This document shows, in pieces, positions 18,276 to 29,223 of a stretch of DNA of 52,348 bases; position 1 is the stretch's first letter, and each line of letters opens with the position of its first letter. The translations under genes were made by a program, and so were the position numbers. Source of the DNA: Coemansia sp. RSA 922 (Eukaryota; Kickxellomycota; Kickxellomycetes; Kickxellales; Kickxellaceae). The notes below the pieces were generated by a model. The model saw only the letters and a program-made list of their open reading frames with translations. It was not told the DNA's origin and did not search any database. The stretch spans positions 1-52,348 of the forward strand of contig JANBQS010000030.1 in NCBI GenBank assembly GCA_027577415.1. Direction: 5' to 3'.

Positions 18276-19388
18276 ATGCTAAACAAGATGCCCAAAAAGA
18301 CACTCACGGCGGCATCGCTCGTTCACGATGGTCAGCCAATTGCCACTCAAGCCGTGCCCAAGGACTTTGCCTGGCTCCGCGATAGCACTGGTTCCGAGAC
18401 GCAGACAATGTATTTCCATCTCGACAATGGCTGCGTTGGCTTTGTGCAGATAGCCTGGGCGTACCTAGCTCTAACGACGACGATAGAGACCAACGCCATG
18501 TTCTACGTACCCGGACACCCGTGCGTTTTTGAGACACACAACGGCCACAACCTTAAAGTGAAGAAGGACAGCTACGAGTACGAGTGTAAGGGCCTGTCGA
18601 TGTCCTGGGACAAGGACCATACAAGGCTGAGCGTCAAGTACACTGCGGGCAAGGAGCGCGACCCCAAGGGCGTGGCAGCTAGTTTCGAGTTTGTTCGGAA
18701 AAGCGAGGGCTACAAGATTGGAGACGCCAAGAATCATATCGCTGAGGGAACGGCGGCCCACTACTTTTACCCGGCTGGCGAAGTCACTGCCAAGGGCGAG
18801 ATTGGCAGTGTCAAGTTCGAGTCCTCTGGCGTCGCTCTCTTTATCCACGCGCACTCGGGTAACATTATGCCCTATAACGTTGGCGCCGAGTGGAATATGA
18901 ATTTCTTTACTGGTCACCGCGAGGGCGCTCCAAAGGAGGACAAGGACCGTGTTACGTTCCATATTCTTCAGTACCGGACGCCCGATAACGTTGGTGCTGT
19001 CAATTGTTCCAACGCTGGGCTCACTGAGGATAACAGTCTCAAGGCAGTGTTCTGGAATACGACTGTCGAGCACTTTGAGATGGTCAAGGATGAGAACGGC
19101 AGTGGATACGAGATCCCACGTCGCGTGCTGTTCACCTCGACGGGTAAGACTGTGGATGGCAAGAATATCAAGGCTGTCTTTGACGCTCGGCCCTCGCTGC
19201 GCCTCCATGATATCGATGTGCTCGGCGAGATGCCCTATGTCATTCGCCGCATTGTTCAGGCCCTCATTACTAAGCCGTTCATCTTTGAGCGCTTTGAGGA
19301 AAACGCAAAGATCTCTGTCGAAATCGAAGGCGAAGAGCCCTACAACATCGTCGGTGTCGCTTTCCACGAACACACGCTAATGAAGTAA
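18276..19388 (+). CDS. SVF1: Svf1-like lipocalin-fold protein
   Basis: 370 residues from ATG 18276; the frame extends upstream only with a GTG. It has the two-part Svf1 layout: an N-terminal half with SETQTMYFHLDNGCVGFVQI, and a C-terminal half with VNCSNAGLTEDNSLKAVFWN and EIPRRVLFTSTGKTVDGKNI. Svf1 in yeast supports survival under oxidative stress and carries ceramide between ER and Golgi, so a similar role is inferred. The amphipathic helix at the extreme N-terminus of yeast Svf1 is not obvious here. Either the start is trimmed or an upstream exon exists that I could not find. Confidence 0.82.
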   Translation: MLNKMPKKTLTAASLVHDGQPIATQAVPKDFAWLRDSTGSETQTMYFHLDNGCVGFVQIAWAYLALTTTIETNAMFYVPGHPCVFETHNGHNLKVKKDSYEYECKGLSMSWDKDHTRLSVKYTAGKERDPKGVAASFEFVRKSEGYKIGDAKNHIAEGTAAHYFYPAGEVTAKGEIGSVKFESSGVALFIHAHSGNIMPYNVGAEWNMNFFTGHREGAPKEDKDRVTFHILQYRTPDNVGAVNCSNAGLTEDNSLKAVFWNTTVEHFEMVKDENGSGYEIPRRVLFTSTGKTVDGKNIKAVFDARPSLRLHDIDVLGEMPYVIRRIVQALITKPFIFERFEENAKISVEIEGEEPYNIVGVAFHEHTLMK

Positions 19389-19556
19389 CACTATTCGTTT
19401 TTCTTCTTCTTATACCTTTCTATACTGCTCTTATGTGCCTATAGCTTACTAATCTTTTTTCTTTCTATATTTTCTTTTCAAACTTGGGTTTATACACGCA
19501 ATAACTGCCCCCCATCCTCTTCTTCTACTTTTGATGTATGCAAGTATCAAATATAT

Positions 19557-20879
19557 TTAGAGCTGCTTAATAGTAGCGCCATCACTAGTAACCACATCTA
19601 TATCAATGTTCTGAACAAACTTGAGTCTACGGCGCAGTCCATCTCTGACATGCCACACGGCGTGCTCAATGCTAGCAGCTGACTGACTGGGCGCAAACTT
19701 TAGACTAGCTGTGACATGGATAAACGGGCCCGATTTCCGGCACCGCACGTCACCCAAAGCTCTGACCTCAGGCACATCTATTACAACCAGGGCCAAGGCA
19801 TCTGCAACGTCTTTCGTAACATGGGCGGGTGGTGGTGTATCAGTGATCTCTCTGATGGCGTCCATAGCCATTTGAGTGCCGCTCTTCGCCAGCATTGCGC
19901 TAACCACCAGGCCGCCAATAGCGTCCAAAATAGGAAAGCCCATGATAGCACCACCAATAGCACCGACAGACACCAGACTAGTCAATGCATCGCTACGGTG
20001 ATGCCAAGCATTAGCAATAAGTACGTTGGATTTAGTCCGACGGCCGACCTTCATCGTGGCCTGGAACAGCGCCTCATTGATGCCGATCGATCCCACCGCA
20101 AACCAAATAGCACGCGGATCCACAACAACCGCACCGTCCACCACAGAGTGCGCCCCGCCATGCGCATGACCCAGCAACGACGAAGGCACCGACACCGCGG
20201 CTGTGCCAATAACGCCAGGCAAAAAATGCAGCACCTGGTCCAGAGCATGCGAGCCAATTCCTAGCCCCGCAGCCACCAAAAATGCACTAACAAAAAGCGT
20301 GCCCAGCGCCTCATACCTGCCATACCCATAGGGATGTGTAGTATCTGCCGGCTACCTCGATTTACGGAACGTATATAGCGTAACAAGGTCGCCCAGTATA
20401 TCGCTCAAAGAGTGCGCCGCATCAGCCAACAGCGCCGAACTGTGGAAATACACGCCTGCTGCGCCTTTCGCCACGCTCATGCCAAAGTTTGCCCCCATGC
20501 CGATCAACGTTATACGTGACCCAGCCTGATGGTGTTCTATCAGATCTATCTTGCTGGCAGAGTCCTCGCTCGTGTGCGTGTGTGCACTAAATAGCCCATG
20601 ACTGTGCGAATGCTGGTGGTCGACATTGCCCTTTTGCGCTTGGTATAGAGCGCGCGAGAGGCTCGAAAAGTTGCTGGCTGTGGTCTTTAGCGTCTCTAGT
20701 TCTTGCGAACTCCATTTCGTCCCAGACCGACCGCTAGTCGTCAGGCAATGGTGAGCTAGGCGTGTGGTCATGGTGCTAGGACGTCGGAGGAGCTGGCCAG
20801 ACTGTATGTGCTGCGCAGCTGCAGTGCGCCACGCTGTCAGCAACGTGTTACGAAGACACCGATATTGCTGAGTACTCAT
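19557..20879 (-). CDS. MMT1: Mitochondrial CDF-family metal transporter (MMT1/2-like) with in-frame TAG
   Basis: Minus-strand frame from ATG 20879 to TAA 19557, interrupted once by TAG at 20354-20352. The Arg/Thr-rich N-terminus fits a mitochondrial presequence, followed by a His-rich loop (DHQHSHSHGLFSAHTHT). Cation diffusion facilitator signatures lie on both sides of the TAG: ALLADAAHSLSDILGDLVTL before it, HPYGYGRYEALG right after it, then NAWHHRSDALTSLVSV and a C-terminal cytoplasmic-type domain. Metal-binding D/HxxxD motifs are intact. The stop replaces one residue in the conserved loop RKSR-x-PADTTHPYGYG. No intron of workable size removes it. Downstream coding is fully preserved, so it is a very recent nonsense change, a read-through site or a sequence error. 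Confidence 0.8.
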
Positions 20880-21114
20880 TCAAATAATGTTTCTAGCAGC
20901 TGTGTATAATGAATTTCCAAATAAAAAAAGAGCAAGCGCAGTTTAACTGGACTAAAGAGAGAGAAACGAAGCTGAATGGCGTGACCTCAAAAAAAGGATG
21001 AGGGGAGGGAGTTTTCGCAGTCACCCAGTTTGGACTTTCGGACCAAAGAGCCGAAGGAAAGTCCGAGATGACAATGCAGTGAACAAAGAACATGTTCAAA
21101 GAAGAACCAATCTT

Positions 21115-22230
21115 TTAGGCTGGTGACGAAATGCGCAGATCCATTCTTTTGGCCGCCGGTTCTACGATCTGAAGTTTATCCTCTCCTGCATTGGTAGCAC
21201 CTAGGGCGTCGTCAAATGCATCCTCAAACTGCCTCTTTTTGTTAGCATCGACAGCCGTCTCCTCTTCTTCCTCGGCCATGTTCTGCTGAGGTCGTGGCAG
21301 CTTCGCCGGTGCCGTCGGTCGCGGCAAATTGCGAAAATAGGGATGCTGCAAGGCATCAGCCGCACTGATCCTCTGAACCGGGTTAAAAGTCAGCATCTTA
21401 TTCATAAGATCCACCGCGTCCTCTGAAGATCCGCGGAACAAATCGCTGAACAGAGGTTTAGGAAATTTTTCGAAATTGAACCCCATAGGCAGCTTCGACA
21501 TTCCCGGCCAATCGTCCTCAGTCGGCGTACCACGAGCCCTAAATATCGTGGTTAGTTGCTCTAAATCCGTGGCTCCAGGCAGATACGGCGCGCGCAAAGA
21601 CAGTTCAGCGAATATACAGCCCATTGCCCAAATATCGATAGATCCCGTATAATTAGTAGCACCCAATAATAGCTCGGGAGCCCGGTACCATCTAGTAACA
21701 GTCTGCGACGTCATAGCACGCTTAACGTCACCAAACTCACGGGCCAGACCGAAATCAGCCAGCTTTAGCTGTCCATTAGAAGCGATGAGAAAGTTGTTTG
21801 GCTTCAAATCCCGATGCAACAACCAGCATTTATGACAGTGGTCGAGTCCACGCAACGCCATCATCATCCAGCTCTTGATATCCGCCGGCATGAACACCAG
21901 GCTCTTGTCCTTGATTACGTTCTCCAAGTCTGTGTCCAGAAACTCTAGCACCAAGTTTAGATTGGTTTTGTGCGAGAATACGTCAATCAGCTCAATGACG
22001 TTCGGGTGTCGTAGTTCGCGCAGTGCTTTGACTTCTCGGATCGCCGACATGTCTAGTCCGCTGCGCATGTTGCCCAGCTTGATCTTTTTTATGGCTACTT
22101 TGCGGTTCGTTCTGATGTGATGGCCCAAGTATACTACAGCATATGTTCCCTCGCCTAGTTTCTTTTCCTTTTTGTACAGCGATTCTGTCTCCTTATTGAT
22201 CTCCTCGCCGAGTACCGCCTTTGACGCCAT
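21115..22230 (-). CDS. KIN28: Cyclin-dependent kinase 7 homologue (Kin28/Mcs6)
   Basis: 371 residues from ATG 22230; the open frame extends upstream, but that part is Lys-rich leader and not conserved. Kinase motifs: GEGTYAVVYLG loop, VAIKKIKLG lysine, cyclin-binding helix MSAIREVKALREL (CDK7-type, not PSTAIRE), HRDLKPNN, DFGLAREFG, and the activation loop MTSQTVTRWYRAPELLLG with its phospho-Thr. GTPTEDDWPG and LPRPQQN after the fold are also CDK7-like. As the TFIIH kinase it phosphorylates the RNA polymerase II tail, and in some lineages it also serves as CDK-activating kinase. The tail after residue about 320 is acidic and unconserved. Confidence 0.92.
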   Translation of the reverse strand: MASKAVLGEEINKETESLYKKEKKLGEGTYAVVYLGHHIRTNRKVAIKKIKLGNMRSGLDMSAIREVKALRELRHPNVIELIDVFSHKTNLNLVLEFLDTDLENVIKDKSLVFMPADIKSWMMMALRGLDHCHKCWLLHRDLKPNNFLIASNGQLKLADFGLAREFGDVKRAMTSQTVTRWYRAPELLLGATNYTGSIDIWAMGCIFAELSLRAPYLPGATDLEQLTTIFRARGTPTEDDWPGMSKLPMGFNFEKFPKPLFSDLFRGSSEDAVDLMNKMLTFNPVQRISAADALQHPYFRNLPRPTAPAKLPRPQQNMAEEEEETAVDANKKRQFEDAFDDALGATNAGEDKLQIVEPAAKRMDLRISSPA

Positions 22231-22380
22231 GTTGAGTTTATGTAATACAATAAAATTTGAGGAAGAAAAAAAGGTTGAAAAAGCTGTCTCTCTCAATTTC
22301 GCCCAAACATGGCTTGCATACTCAGGGCATGTTAGTTGCATCAAAAGTTTATGGGCTTGTTTTTTTTTCTTCTTCATAAA

Positions 22381-23163
22381 CTACTCGATAGTTGGCACAC
22401 GCACTCGCCGCTTGCCCTTTCGCTTAATAGTTGTGACAGCAAGTACGCTATCTGGCGTGGATGCATTGCTGGGATCCATACCAGCAACAGCAGCGGTGGT
22501 CGCAATCGCTACCGGCGTGACTGGTCGAGAGATCACTGAGGTTGCCAATCGACGTGACGGGCTTTCAATTCCCAAGCCACTAGACCCGCGATCCACGCTG
22601 CTTGCGGTTAGGACAGCAGATACCGAAGGCGGTAATTCCAGAACGGCAATTCCAGGCTCAATACCTTCACTTTCAGCACGCCTGCCCGCCAAGCTCTCAG
22701 GCAAGCTTCTTAGCACAGGCACTGACCGTGAACCAACCTGCTCACCCGAATCAGGCAAGGGCGAAGGCGGCAAGGACGTCGAGTCGTGTCTCGACACAGG
22801 ACCAAGTGCCCGGACCTGAGCCAATGCAGGAGATGCCTGGGCGGCCGGTACTGGCCGTGCACGTTCCTGTGCCATCCACTCAGCGACCATTTGATCTTGC
22901 TTTGCGCGATGAGCTTTGAGTCGATCCGCACGCCGTTTCATATCGCTGACCCTCGCCTGTATAAGCATCATCTTGCGTTGGACTAGATTGGCCTGGTTAA
23001 TATAGAATGTCAGAGTGGGAAGCAGCTCATCTTCGACCCCATCGCCTTGTGATAGCCGCGTGTGTATCGCCCGGAGTCCACCGAGGAGTATCTGCTGGTG
23101 CGACTCTAGTGCGTCAAGTGACTCTGCTAGTGCCGGAACGAGTGAGGCCGGTGGTGCGCTCAT
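22381..23163 (-). CDS. Small coiled-coil protein, possibly BLOC-1/BORC type
   Basis: 260 residues from ATG 23163. Residues about 10-95 form a helical coiled-coil region (LLPTLTFYINQANLVQRKMM and RVSDMKRRADRLKAHRAK). The rest is Ser/Pro-rich and ends in a basic KRKGKRRVRVP. The spacing and charge pattern recall Snapin/Pallidin/KxDL subunits of lysosome-related organelle complexes, but this is only a resemblance and I assign no function. It lies 150 bp upstream of the CDK7 gene in the same orientation, with its own leader. Confidence 0.7.
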   Translation of the reverse strand: MSAPPASLVPALAESLDALESHQQILLGGLRAIHTRLSQGDGVEDELLPTLTFYINQANLVQRKMMLIQARVSDMKRRADRLKAHRAKQDQMVAEWMAQERARPVPAAQASPALAQVRALGPVSRHDSTSLPPSPLPDSGEQVGSRSVPVLRSLPESLAGRRAESEGIEPGIAVLELPPSVSAVLTASSVDRGSSGLGIESPSRRLATSVISRPVTPVAIATTAAVAGMDPSNASTPDSVLAVTTIKRKGKRRVRVPTIE

Positions 23164-23280
23164 ATTATTTTTATAGAGTGAATGCGAAAAGAGATGATAC
23201 GAGATGCCACAGACGCAAAAAAAAAAAAAGCTTCAAAGGCATGACAATATGCCAAATGCATGTGTACACACATATATCGA

Positions 23281-24234
23281 CTATGGGCGGCAGAGTTCCT
23301 GTGCTAGCAAAGCGGCGACCTGAGGCAAGATGTCTTCAGCCGTTGCCTCCAACTTGGCAGTCGCCTCTTTGTCGCCGCGCGTCTCACCGTAGTTAACGAC
23401 CATGATCTCCTTCCCCTGTTCCCGTGCCTGCTTGACCAAGCGATAGGCGCTAAAAGTAGCAAGACTAGTTCCACACACAAACAAGGCACTTGCGTCATCA
23501 ACCATCCGATGTGACTGGCTACGCACTTTGTCAGGCACATTTCCTCCAAAGAACACCACAGTGGGCATATAGTTTCCAGTATGGCAATGCCGGCACTTGG
23601 GGTACTCGAAATCCTCATAGCGCAGCCCAGGCGGCAAGTCTACGTCACCGTCAGGACGTCTAGCAGGCTCCACGCCAGACCGTGCCATGGACCGATTAAA
23701 CTCTGTCCAGTCCGGATTTAAAGCCTCCAAAACAGCCTGAAAACCATCTCTGCTTTCGATCTGCTTACAGCTCAAGCACTGCACGTTTTTGAGGGTGCCG
23801 TGGAGCTCTAAGACGTTGATGCTCCCTGCTGCCAGATGTAAGCCGTCGACGTTCTGTGTAATCAGCCCAGCCAGATACTCTGTTCTTTCGAGCGAGGCAA
23901 ACGCATTGTGGATGGTGTTTGGCTCAGCACGGAACGCCGGGCGAATGCCAAAGAACGACCGTGCCCAGTAGCGTTGTCTAGAGGCGTGCTGTGACACCAG
24001 TTCGTGGTGCAAAATGGGCCGGTAGTGGCCATGGACGCGGTAGGTGCCGCTAGACCCGCGGTAGTCAGGGATACCCGATGGAACGCTGACGCCAGCGCCA
24101 GTGAGCGCCAGAACTCGGCCCCTGTGCCTTTGAAAGTACGCAGCTACCGTCTCCAGCATAGCAGAAGTGACTGGAGTCTGTGTAGTGGGCAAGCCATACA
24201 AGCCCTGTATCTTGACTTTTGCAATGTGCGACAT
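23281..24234 (-). CDS. Sir2-family NAD-dependent deacylase, class II (SIRT4-like)
   Basis: 317 residues from ATG 24234; the frame runs 70 codons further upstream, but that part overlaps the 3' end of RRP14 and is not conserved. NAD site: LTGAGVSVPSGIPDYRG. Catalytic TQNVDGLH and ELHGTL. Zinc site: CLSCKQ and CRHCHTG. The FFGGNVP and CGTSLATFSAYRL motifs complete the Rossmann part. The 60-residue insert between the zinc cysteine pairs and the YxxxQRYWARSF segment are features of SIRT4-like class II sirtuins, often mitochondrial. The N-terminus is only weakly presequence-like, so location is uncertain. Confidence 0.9.
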   Translation of the reverse strand: MSHIAKVKIQGLYGLPTTQTPVTSAMLETVAAYFQRHRGRVLALTGAGVSVPSGIPDYRGSSGTYRVHGHYRPILHHELVSQHASRQRYWARSFFGIRPAFRAEPNTIHNAFASLERTEYLAGLITQNVDGLHLAAGSINVLELHGTLKNVQCLSCKQIESRDGFQAVLEALNPDWTEFNRSMARSGVEPARRPDGDVDLPPGLRYEDFEYPKCRHCHTGNYMPTVVFFGGNVPDKVRSQSHRMVDDASALFVCGTSLATFSAYRLVKQAREQGKEIMVVNYGETRGDKEATAKLEATAEDILPQVAALLAQELCRP

Positions 24235-24307
24235 TGGTAATTGGTTTATAGCAAAAAAAAGTTTGTAAGCACAAAAAAATATATGTTTGCGGAAGAGAGA
24301 GTAACTT

Positions 24308-25579
24308 TTACTTTTTGCCGCCACGACCGCCGCCCTTGCCGCCTCTGCTAGGCTTACCAGTCTTGCCAGGCTTGCTGGATCTTCCCTCGAATCCAGGGCG
24401 AGCCTTTGAGCCACCAGCCGATGACCCCTTCTTGCTAGCGCCACCAGGCTTACTAGCGCCCATAGCCTTCTCGATGGCCTTCTTGGACTTGCCCTGCCTC
24501 TTCATCTTCTTGGCATCGACACGGACCTTGATATTAGTCTCGCGTTTCTGGGCGCGCTCCTTGATCTTGGTAGCCACAGTCTCCTTCCGATCGTGCCACT
24601 CACGGCTGCTCTTCTTCTTTTGCTGCTCGTCGCGACGAACGGTCTTCCGCAGCAACTTGGGGTCATCCTTGACCTTCTCGCCCTTGGCCAGATCCAAAGC
24701 CTTGCCCCACCTGTCCTTCTCCTCCAGCTGATCGGCCTTTGCCGAATCGACCTTCCGGAGCTCATCCATCTCGCGCTTCTTGTTCTCGACCTTGGCCAGC
24801 TGCTGCTTGACGTGAACCGACTTTTTCTTCATAATAGCGCCAGTCGTCAGCTTGCCAAAGTAAATGCTGCTCTTTACTTCTTGCACGCCCGCCGCGTTCT
24901 CACCATTCGCAGAAGCCTTGGCCATGTTGGGCGTCTTGCTACCTAGAACCTGCTCTTGAGCAGGGGTGGTTCCGGATTTCTTGGCCTTGGCCTGCGCCTC
25001 CTTGGTGTTCTTCCGCCGCTTCATGCGCTTCTCGAGCAGTGCTTCGCGCGACACGTCGTCTTCGGGCGCCTTGCGCTTCTGCCGCAGGTTCTGAATACGA
25101 GCTTGCAGGCGCTCGCGCAGCTCTGAGATGGAACCAGCCTCAGCCATGGGCACAACAACCTTGTCCTGCTCCGCCGGCTTGGCCTCGCCAAGGTCGAATG
25201 ACATCTTTGCCATGTCAGTCGCGTCATCCTCGACATCCATAGCGTTGTCGTCCTTGGGCTTTTGCTGCTTTGGTTGCTTTTTGGCCTTTGGCGTAGCGAC
25301 TGTTTGACTTTCGAGCTTCTCGGCTTGCATGTCTTGCACGGTTTTGCGGTTCTCTGGGTCGAGTCGGGCTGCCTTGGCTGCGGCGCGGGCCTGGCGTTGG
25401 GCCTCCTTCTTCGTCTTCAGGTCCTTTTTGGTGTTCTTTTGGTACCGAGCATTGATCGTTTCCTTGTTTATTTCGGGCAAGTAGAACTTTGGTGGAATCA
25501 GACTGAGAAGGCTGTCAAATGTCTGCGCATGCTTTTGCAAGCTTGCCCGGATATCGCTGATACTAGGAACTGCGCTCAT
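24308..25579 (-). CDS. RRP14: Ribosome biogenesis protein Rrp14 (SURF6 family)
   Basis: 423 residues from ATG 25579. The N-terminal FDSLLSLIPPKFYLP motif is the Rrp14 N-domain signature. The C-terminal SURF6 domain includes KDRWGKALDLAKGEKVKDDP, KKSSREWHDRKETVATKI and a Lys/Arg-rich tail ending in GGKGGGRGGKK. SSIYFGKLTTG in the middle is also conserved in the family. The protein acts in the nucleolus in early assembly of both ribosomal subunits. Composition is extremely charged throughout. Its end is 74 bp from the sirtuin start on the same strand. Confidence 0.92.
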   Translation of the reverse strand: MSAVPSISDIRASLQKHAQTFDSLLSLIPPKFYLPEINKETINARYQKNTKKDLKTKKEAQRQARAAAKAARLDPENRKTVQDMQAEKLESQTVATPKAKKQPKQQKPKDDNAMDVEDDATDMAKMSFDLGEAKPAEQDKVVVPMAEAGSISELRERLQARIQNLRQKRKAPEDDVSREALLEKRMKRRKNTKEAQAKAKKSGTTPAQEQVLGSKTPNMAKASANGENAAGVQEVKSSIYFGKLTTGAIMKKKSVHVKQQLAKVENKKREMDELRKVDSAKADQLEEKDRWGKALDLAKGEKVKDDPKLLRKTVRRDEQQKKKSSREWHDRKETVATKIKERAQKRETNIKVRVDAKKMKRQGKSKKAIEKAMGASKPGGASKKGSSAGGSKARPGFEGRSSKPGKTGKPSRGGKGGGRGGKK

Positions 25580-26239
25580 CTTTGCGAGTTTTAGCGATAG
25601 CTTGGAGATATAAAAAAAAAAGAATATTTAAAGTAGAGAAAAGAAATGTTCAAGCGTAAACTTTACCCGTTTAGAAAATTGTCGATCTTACTAGACCTGT
25701 AAATTTTTTTTTTTTGCAATATCGGGTGATCAGGATCAATGGGGGGAGCTCAAAAAATCCACCCACTGTGGCATGCCTCGCGCCAAAGATTTTTGGCAGA
25801 GTCATGTTTCATTCAGGGGATCCACAAAGCTCCATCTGACCTATCTTTAGGGTTGACCTACGCGCTATAGTCATGGGCTTCGGCGCCTGGTCAAGAAAAA
25901 TCTCAAATGCTGACGTACTACACGGTCTGGCAGTCTGGGAGATTATCTGCACTCTAGCAGAGCTGTCACTGGACGGCAAAAGACTCGATGGCTTGGCTAT
26001 GTTCCTCCGCTGGAAAATCCGCAGTCATCTCGCGTATTCTACACGACTTTTATTATTCTTACTCTATAATCAAGGCCCCACACGTTTTTCGAAAAACGCT
26101 GGTTAGCAGTGTCTAACCGGTGGTACCACTTTGATCCTGGCAACGAAGAGCGTGATAGAAAGATCTCATTTAGAAACGAATCACAACAAGTGGCCGGCCG
26201 CCTATATCACATTATTCAATATCACCAGCAGGCAGCTCC

Positions 26240-26333
26240 AGACGACGACACCAACACCCCGGCTGCACCCGTTAACCCGCCCTCTGCGACAGTAAATGAT
26301 TATTTTATATAAATTAGTAACAATAAATTTGCG
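26240..26333 (+). repeat. Dispersed repeat, copy A
   Basis: About 95 bp sharing roughly three quarters of its bases with 33059-33147, beginning GACGACACCAAC and ending ACAATA-ATTTGCG. Here it encodes the tail DDDTNTPAAPVNPPSATVND of a short frame (26109-26312). Confidence 0.6.
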
Positions 26334-29185
26334 CATAAAGACTGCGCCAAAAAATAAAATACACTGTCGTCTGCGAGACAAGTACAAAAGTCCTGGTAGA
26401 TGTTGTCAAACATAGTTGACTGTTATTTCGACTGTATTCGAGACTATTTGAAATCTCTCTACAGCTACTAGAAGCACCGACCAATGCTCTTTGGCTTCTT
26501 CGCCCTTTTTCATTTTCAAGACAATAGCGAACAATCATCTTTTTACAATATTTATTTGCTACTGTTATAGCTCGGCTCTTTCAAGTGGGCCATCCCCTCA
26601 TTGGGTCTCTCCTCCATAGACCAAACATGTAATGCATTAAACAGCTTACGCCATGCGCACCAAATGACATTATATCTAACTTGCCGCTTAATGTTGTGTG
26701 AACCATGGGAATGTTTTAGTCACAAGCACATGGTAGACATTTGTCTCGCGCCATTTCTAGCCATCATCTGCAACAGAGGTTTTATATGCAAGGCAACTAA
26801 AAAATGAAATGAGCTGCCGGCCTTCTTCTCCATGTGTTGTCGGCTGAAGGGCAGCCACCCCCTTTATGTCGTTGTTTCTACTTTTGCTGACACAATTGAC
26901 TATTCTTGCATATAGCATGCATAGAGCCTTTTTTGCATGCATCAAGCATTCATTTCTTCTGTCTCGAGGTGGCAAGCACTTTTTTATTTGTCCTCTCTTG
27001 GGAAAGCGCGGAAACGTGAGATTGTCGTCTCCATTGCTGCTTATTAATATCTAATGTCCGCATCAGTAACAGCAATCCAAAGGCATCAGCAAACACACAC
27101 TTTTTCTTATTACTTCCGATCTTCCATCAAGGGAGAGCATGGCAGGTCACTTGGCATGTGTGCTTTTTTGGCCACTCACCTTATGTTGTGCGCTTTTCGC
27201 AGGTCAGCAGGTGTAACCAAAGAAAAGTGATACTCCGGACTGCCGACTGTTTTTTGTTTTGTAACTGGAGTGAGAAAAAAGGGGGAGGAAATCACGCCAT
27301 TTCTCTGTTCCCACGATTCTAAAAAAGTATATTACATCCGATGTCTATTTTTTTATTTGTTGTTGTCAGTGAACGAACGCCACCCTCAATTGCCAATTGT
27401 AATTACATATTAGATGGTAACAGAGGACAACAAATAGGCAGGCCAAATCCGTGTATTATGAGTGAAATAGTACAGATGTGTAAAGCGCATGTGAACATAT
27501 ATGACTTTAAAAAGTCGAACATTTATATATCAAAGGACTCTGATGAGGATGATATGCCAGCCTGTGTGGGCTGGGCATTTCGCACTTTGCAACGGCCAGG
27601 TGTACTTTTATTGTAAACAGCAGCCTGTTTAGACAACTCCAGCTGTTTTCGCTGAATGTAAACTGCATAAACTTGTATAGATGAAGTTTTATGATTTTTT
27701 ATTTCCTTCTCGCCAGAATTATGCCGAGCTCTCGTAATTTCGTTTGACACAGTGAAACAGCTAATTATATATTTTTGCTGATCATTTTTACATTGTTTCT
27801 TGGATGGCGGTGTGTATCTTTGGCCGACGTGCAGACATGGTGAGAGATTAATGCACTGTGGAATAAATAGAGTAGTAGCAGCCTCGCCCATCACTATTTA
27901 TGCACGTTTCGCTACCATGTGGCAGCAATGCCGCAATAATAGCGACCACATGCAAATAAAAAAAATCGGCTAAAGACCCGAAAGACATCACAATTGAAAA
28001 AATTCAAGTGGACTGATGACCTCCCCCATCAGCAATCACTTCTACTCGGAGAAAATGTCGCATGTACCATGCGCAGACCAAAAAATGCAGCACAGGTACT
28101 GCGGCAACGCTACAGAAAGAAAAAAGATCGGATCCAACCCCCCAATTCCTCTCCCGCTCCTCACCACACGGTGGCAATGCTGCATATACAGAGTGCATAC
28201 CAAAAGAAAAACTTAATTGCTAAGGCAACACTGCTTTAAAGCAAATCAATACCTGCGTAGACCCATCTCCAATCTTGTGCTCCTCTCCACGTGAAGATGG
28301 AGCTTAATTAGTGGGTTTAGGGATGGCAGGGTTTGTTTTTAACGCCACCTCCCCCTTTAGTGGATGGTGATCGGCACTGCATAAATGCAGGTGACCGAGT
28401 TTCTTTTTTCTCCCAGCGCCTCAGAGGCAACGACAGATACTGCAGATCGCAAGTGCGGCGGTGTTACTCGATGGCAAGGTCGTCCAAGGCTGTGCCGTGG
28501 TGTTGCTCAGTGTCGGGCAAAATATGCAGGCCATGATTCTGTTGTTGTTGTCTCCATACTAACTATATGACAAGATTATGGCCACGATGGCAGCACTGCT
28601 TTATCGCTGAGCCTTCGGGAAAGGCTATGTGGGGTAGGGGCACTCCGCTTCTCGAAAGCGGTGCTATGAGTCAGATAATGCACGCTATCCCAATATGCTA
28701 CCCACTCTGCCCACGCAATGGCCGTGCCTGGTGGTTCAGAACAAGAAAAGTAATAAAAATAGAGGTGGAGGGGGGTGGAGTATATGCTCCTGGGGGTTCT
28801 CAATATGCACCCGTATACTTTTGTTTGCCTGTATAAATTACAAACACGCGTCTAATGTTTTGAAGAGGATTCCAGCCCAAGTCCCCACCAAAAGTAAAAC
28901 TAGCAAAGTTAGGGAGGGGGGGTGGTCAACATCCCCCCGCTCACCCGAGCTCTGAAAATATTGTAGAGTGAAGTAAGCTTAGGGTACACGCGCACTAATT
29001 GGTTCCTGCCTTTTTTTCTCCTATTCAGGGTCCGAACTGGTATAAGAAGGACGGGTTCTGGTGCCATGATGAGGGTGGCAAAATGTTTAAACACCAGTAA
29101 CAACCCTCGACTTCTCACATTGCAAAGATTTTGCCAACCACCCGCTTGCTCCCTTTTTGACTTCCTTGCTTAACTCTTCTGCCTT

Positions 29186-29207
29186 CCCCCCCCCCCACAC
29201 ACACACA
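29186..29207. repeat. C11 plus (AC)n microsatellite
   Basis: A run of eleven C followed by about five AC units, immediately upstream of the ATG at 29224. It is in the leader or core promoter of the C2H2 gene and prone to length error. Confidence 0.8.
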
Positions 29208-29223
29208 TATCGCCATTTATACC

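Larger units (their letters stand above)
25580..29223. other. Gene-poor region
   Basis: 3.6 kb with no secure gene. Short plus-strand frames with ATG starts exist at 25873 (MGFGAWSRKISNADVLHGLA, 77 codons), 26109 (67 codons, tail shared with 33059) and 28385 (Cys/Arg-rich KCGGVTRWQGRPRLC, 61 codons). None has a recognisable domain or clear promoter. Poly-T/poly-A tracts are frequent. The right end is the CT-rich promoter of the C2H2 gene. Confidence 0.5.

Noticed and set aside
18471..19373. 300-codon open frame antisense to the SVF1-like gene
   Set aside because: No ATG-led conserved motif; a by-product of codon bias on the sense strand.
19557..20879. Stop-codon reassignment (TAG = Gln) as explanation of the transporter
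   Set aside because: TAG, TGA and TAA all terminate other genes here at family-typical lengths (for example the second tyrosinase ends TAG, VPS60 ends TGA).
24315..25594. Long Leu-rich frames antisense to RRP14
   Set aside because: They mirror the Lys/Ala-rich codons of RRP14 and show no independent features.
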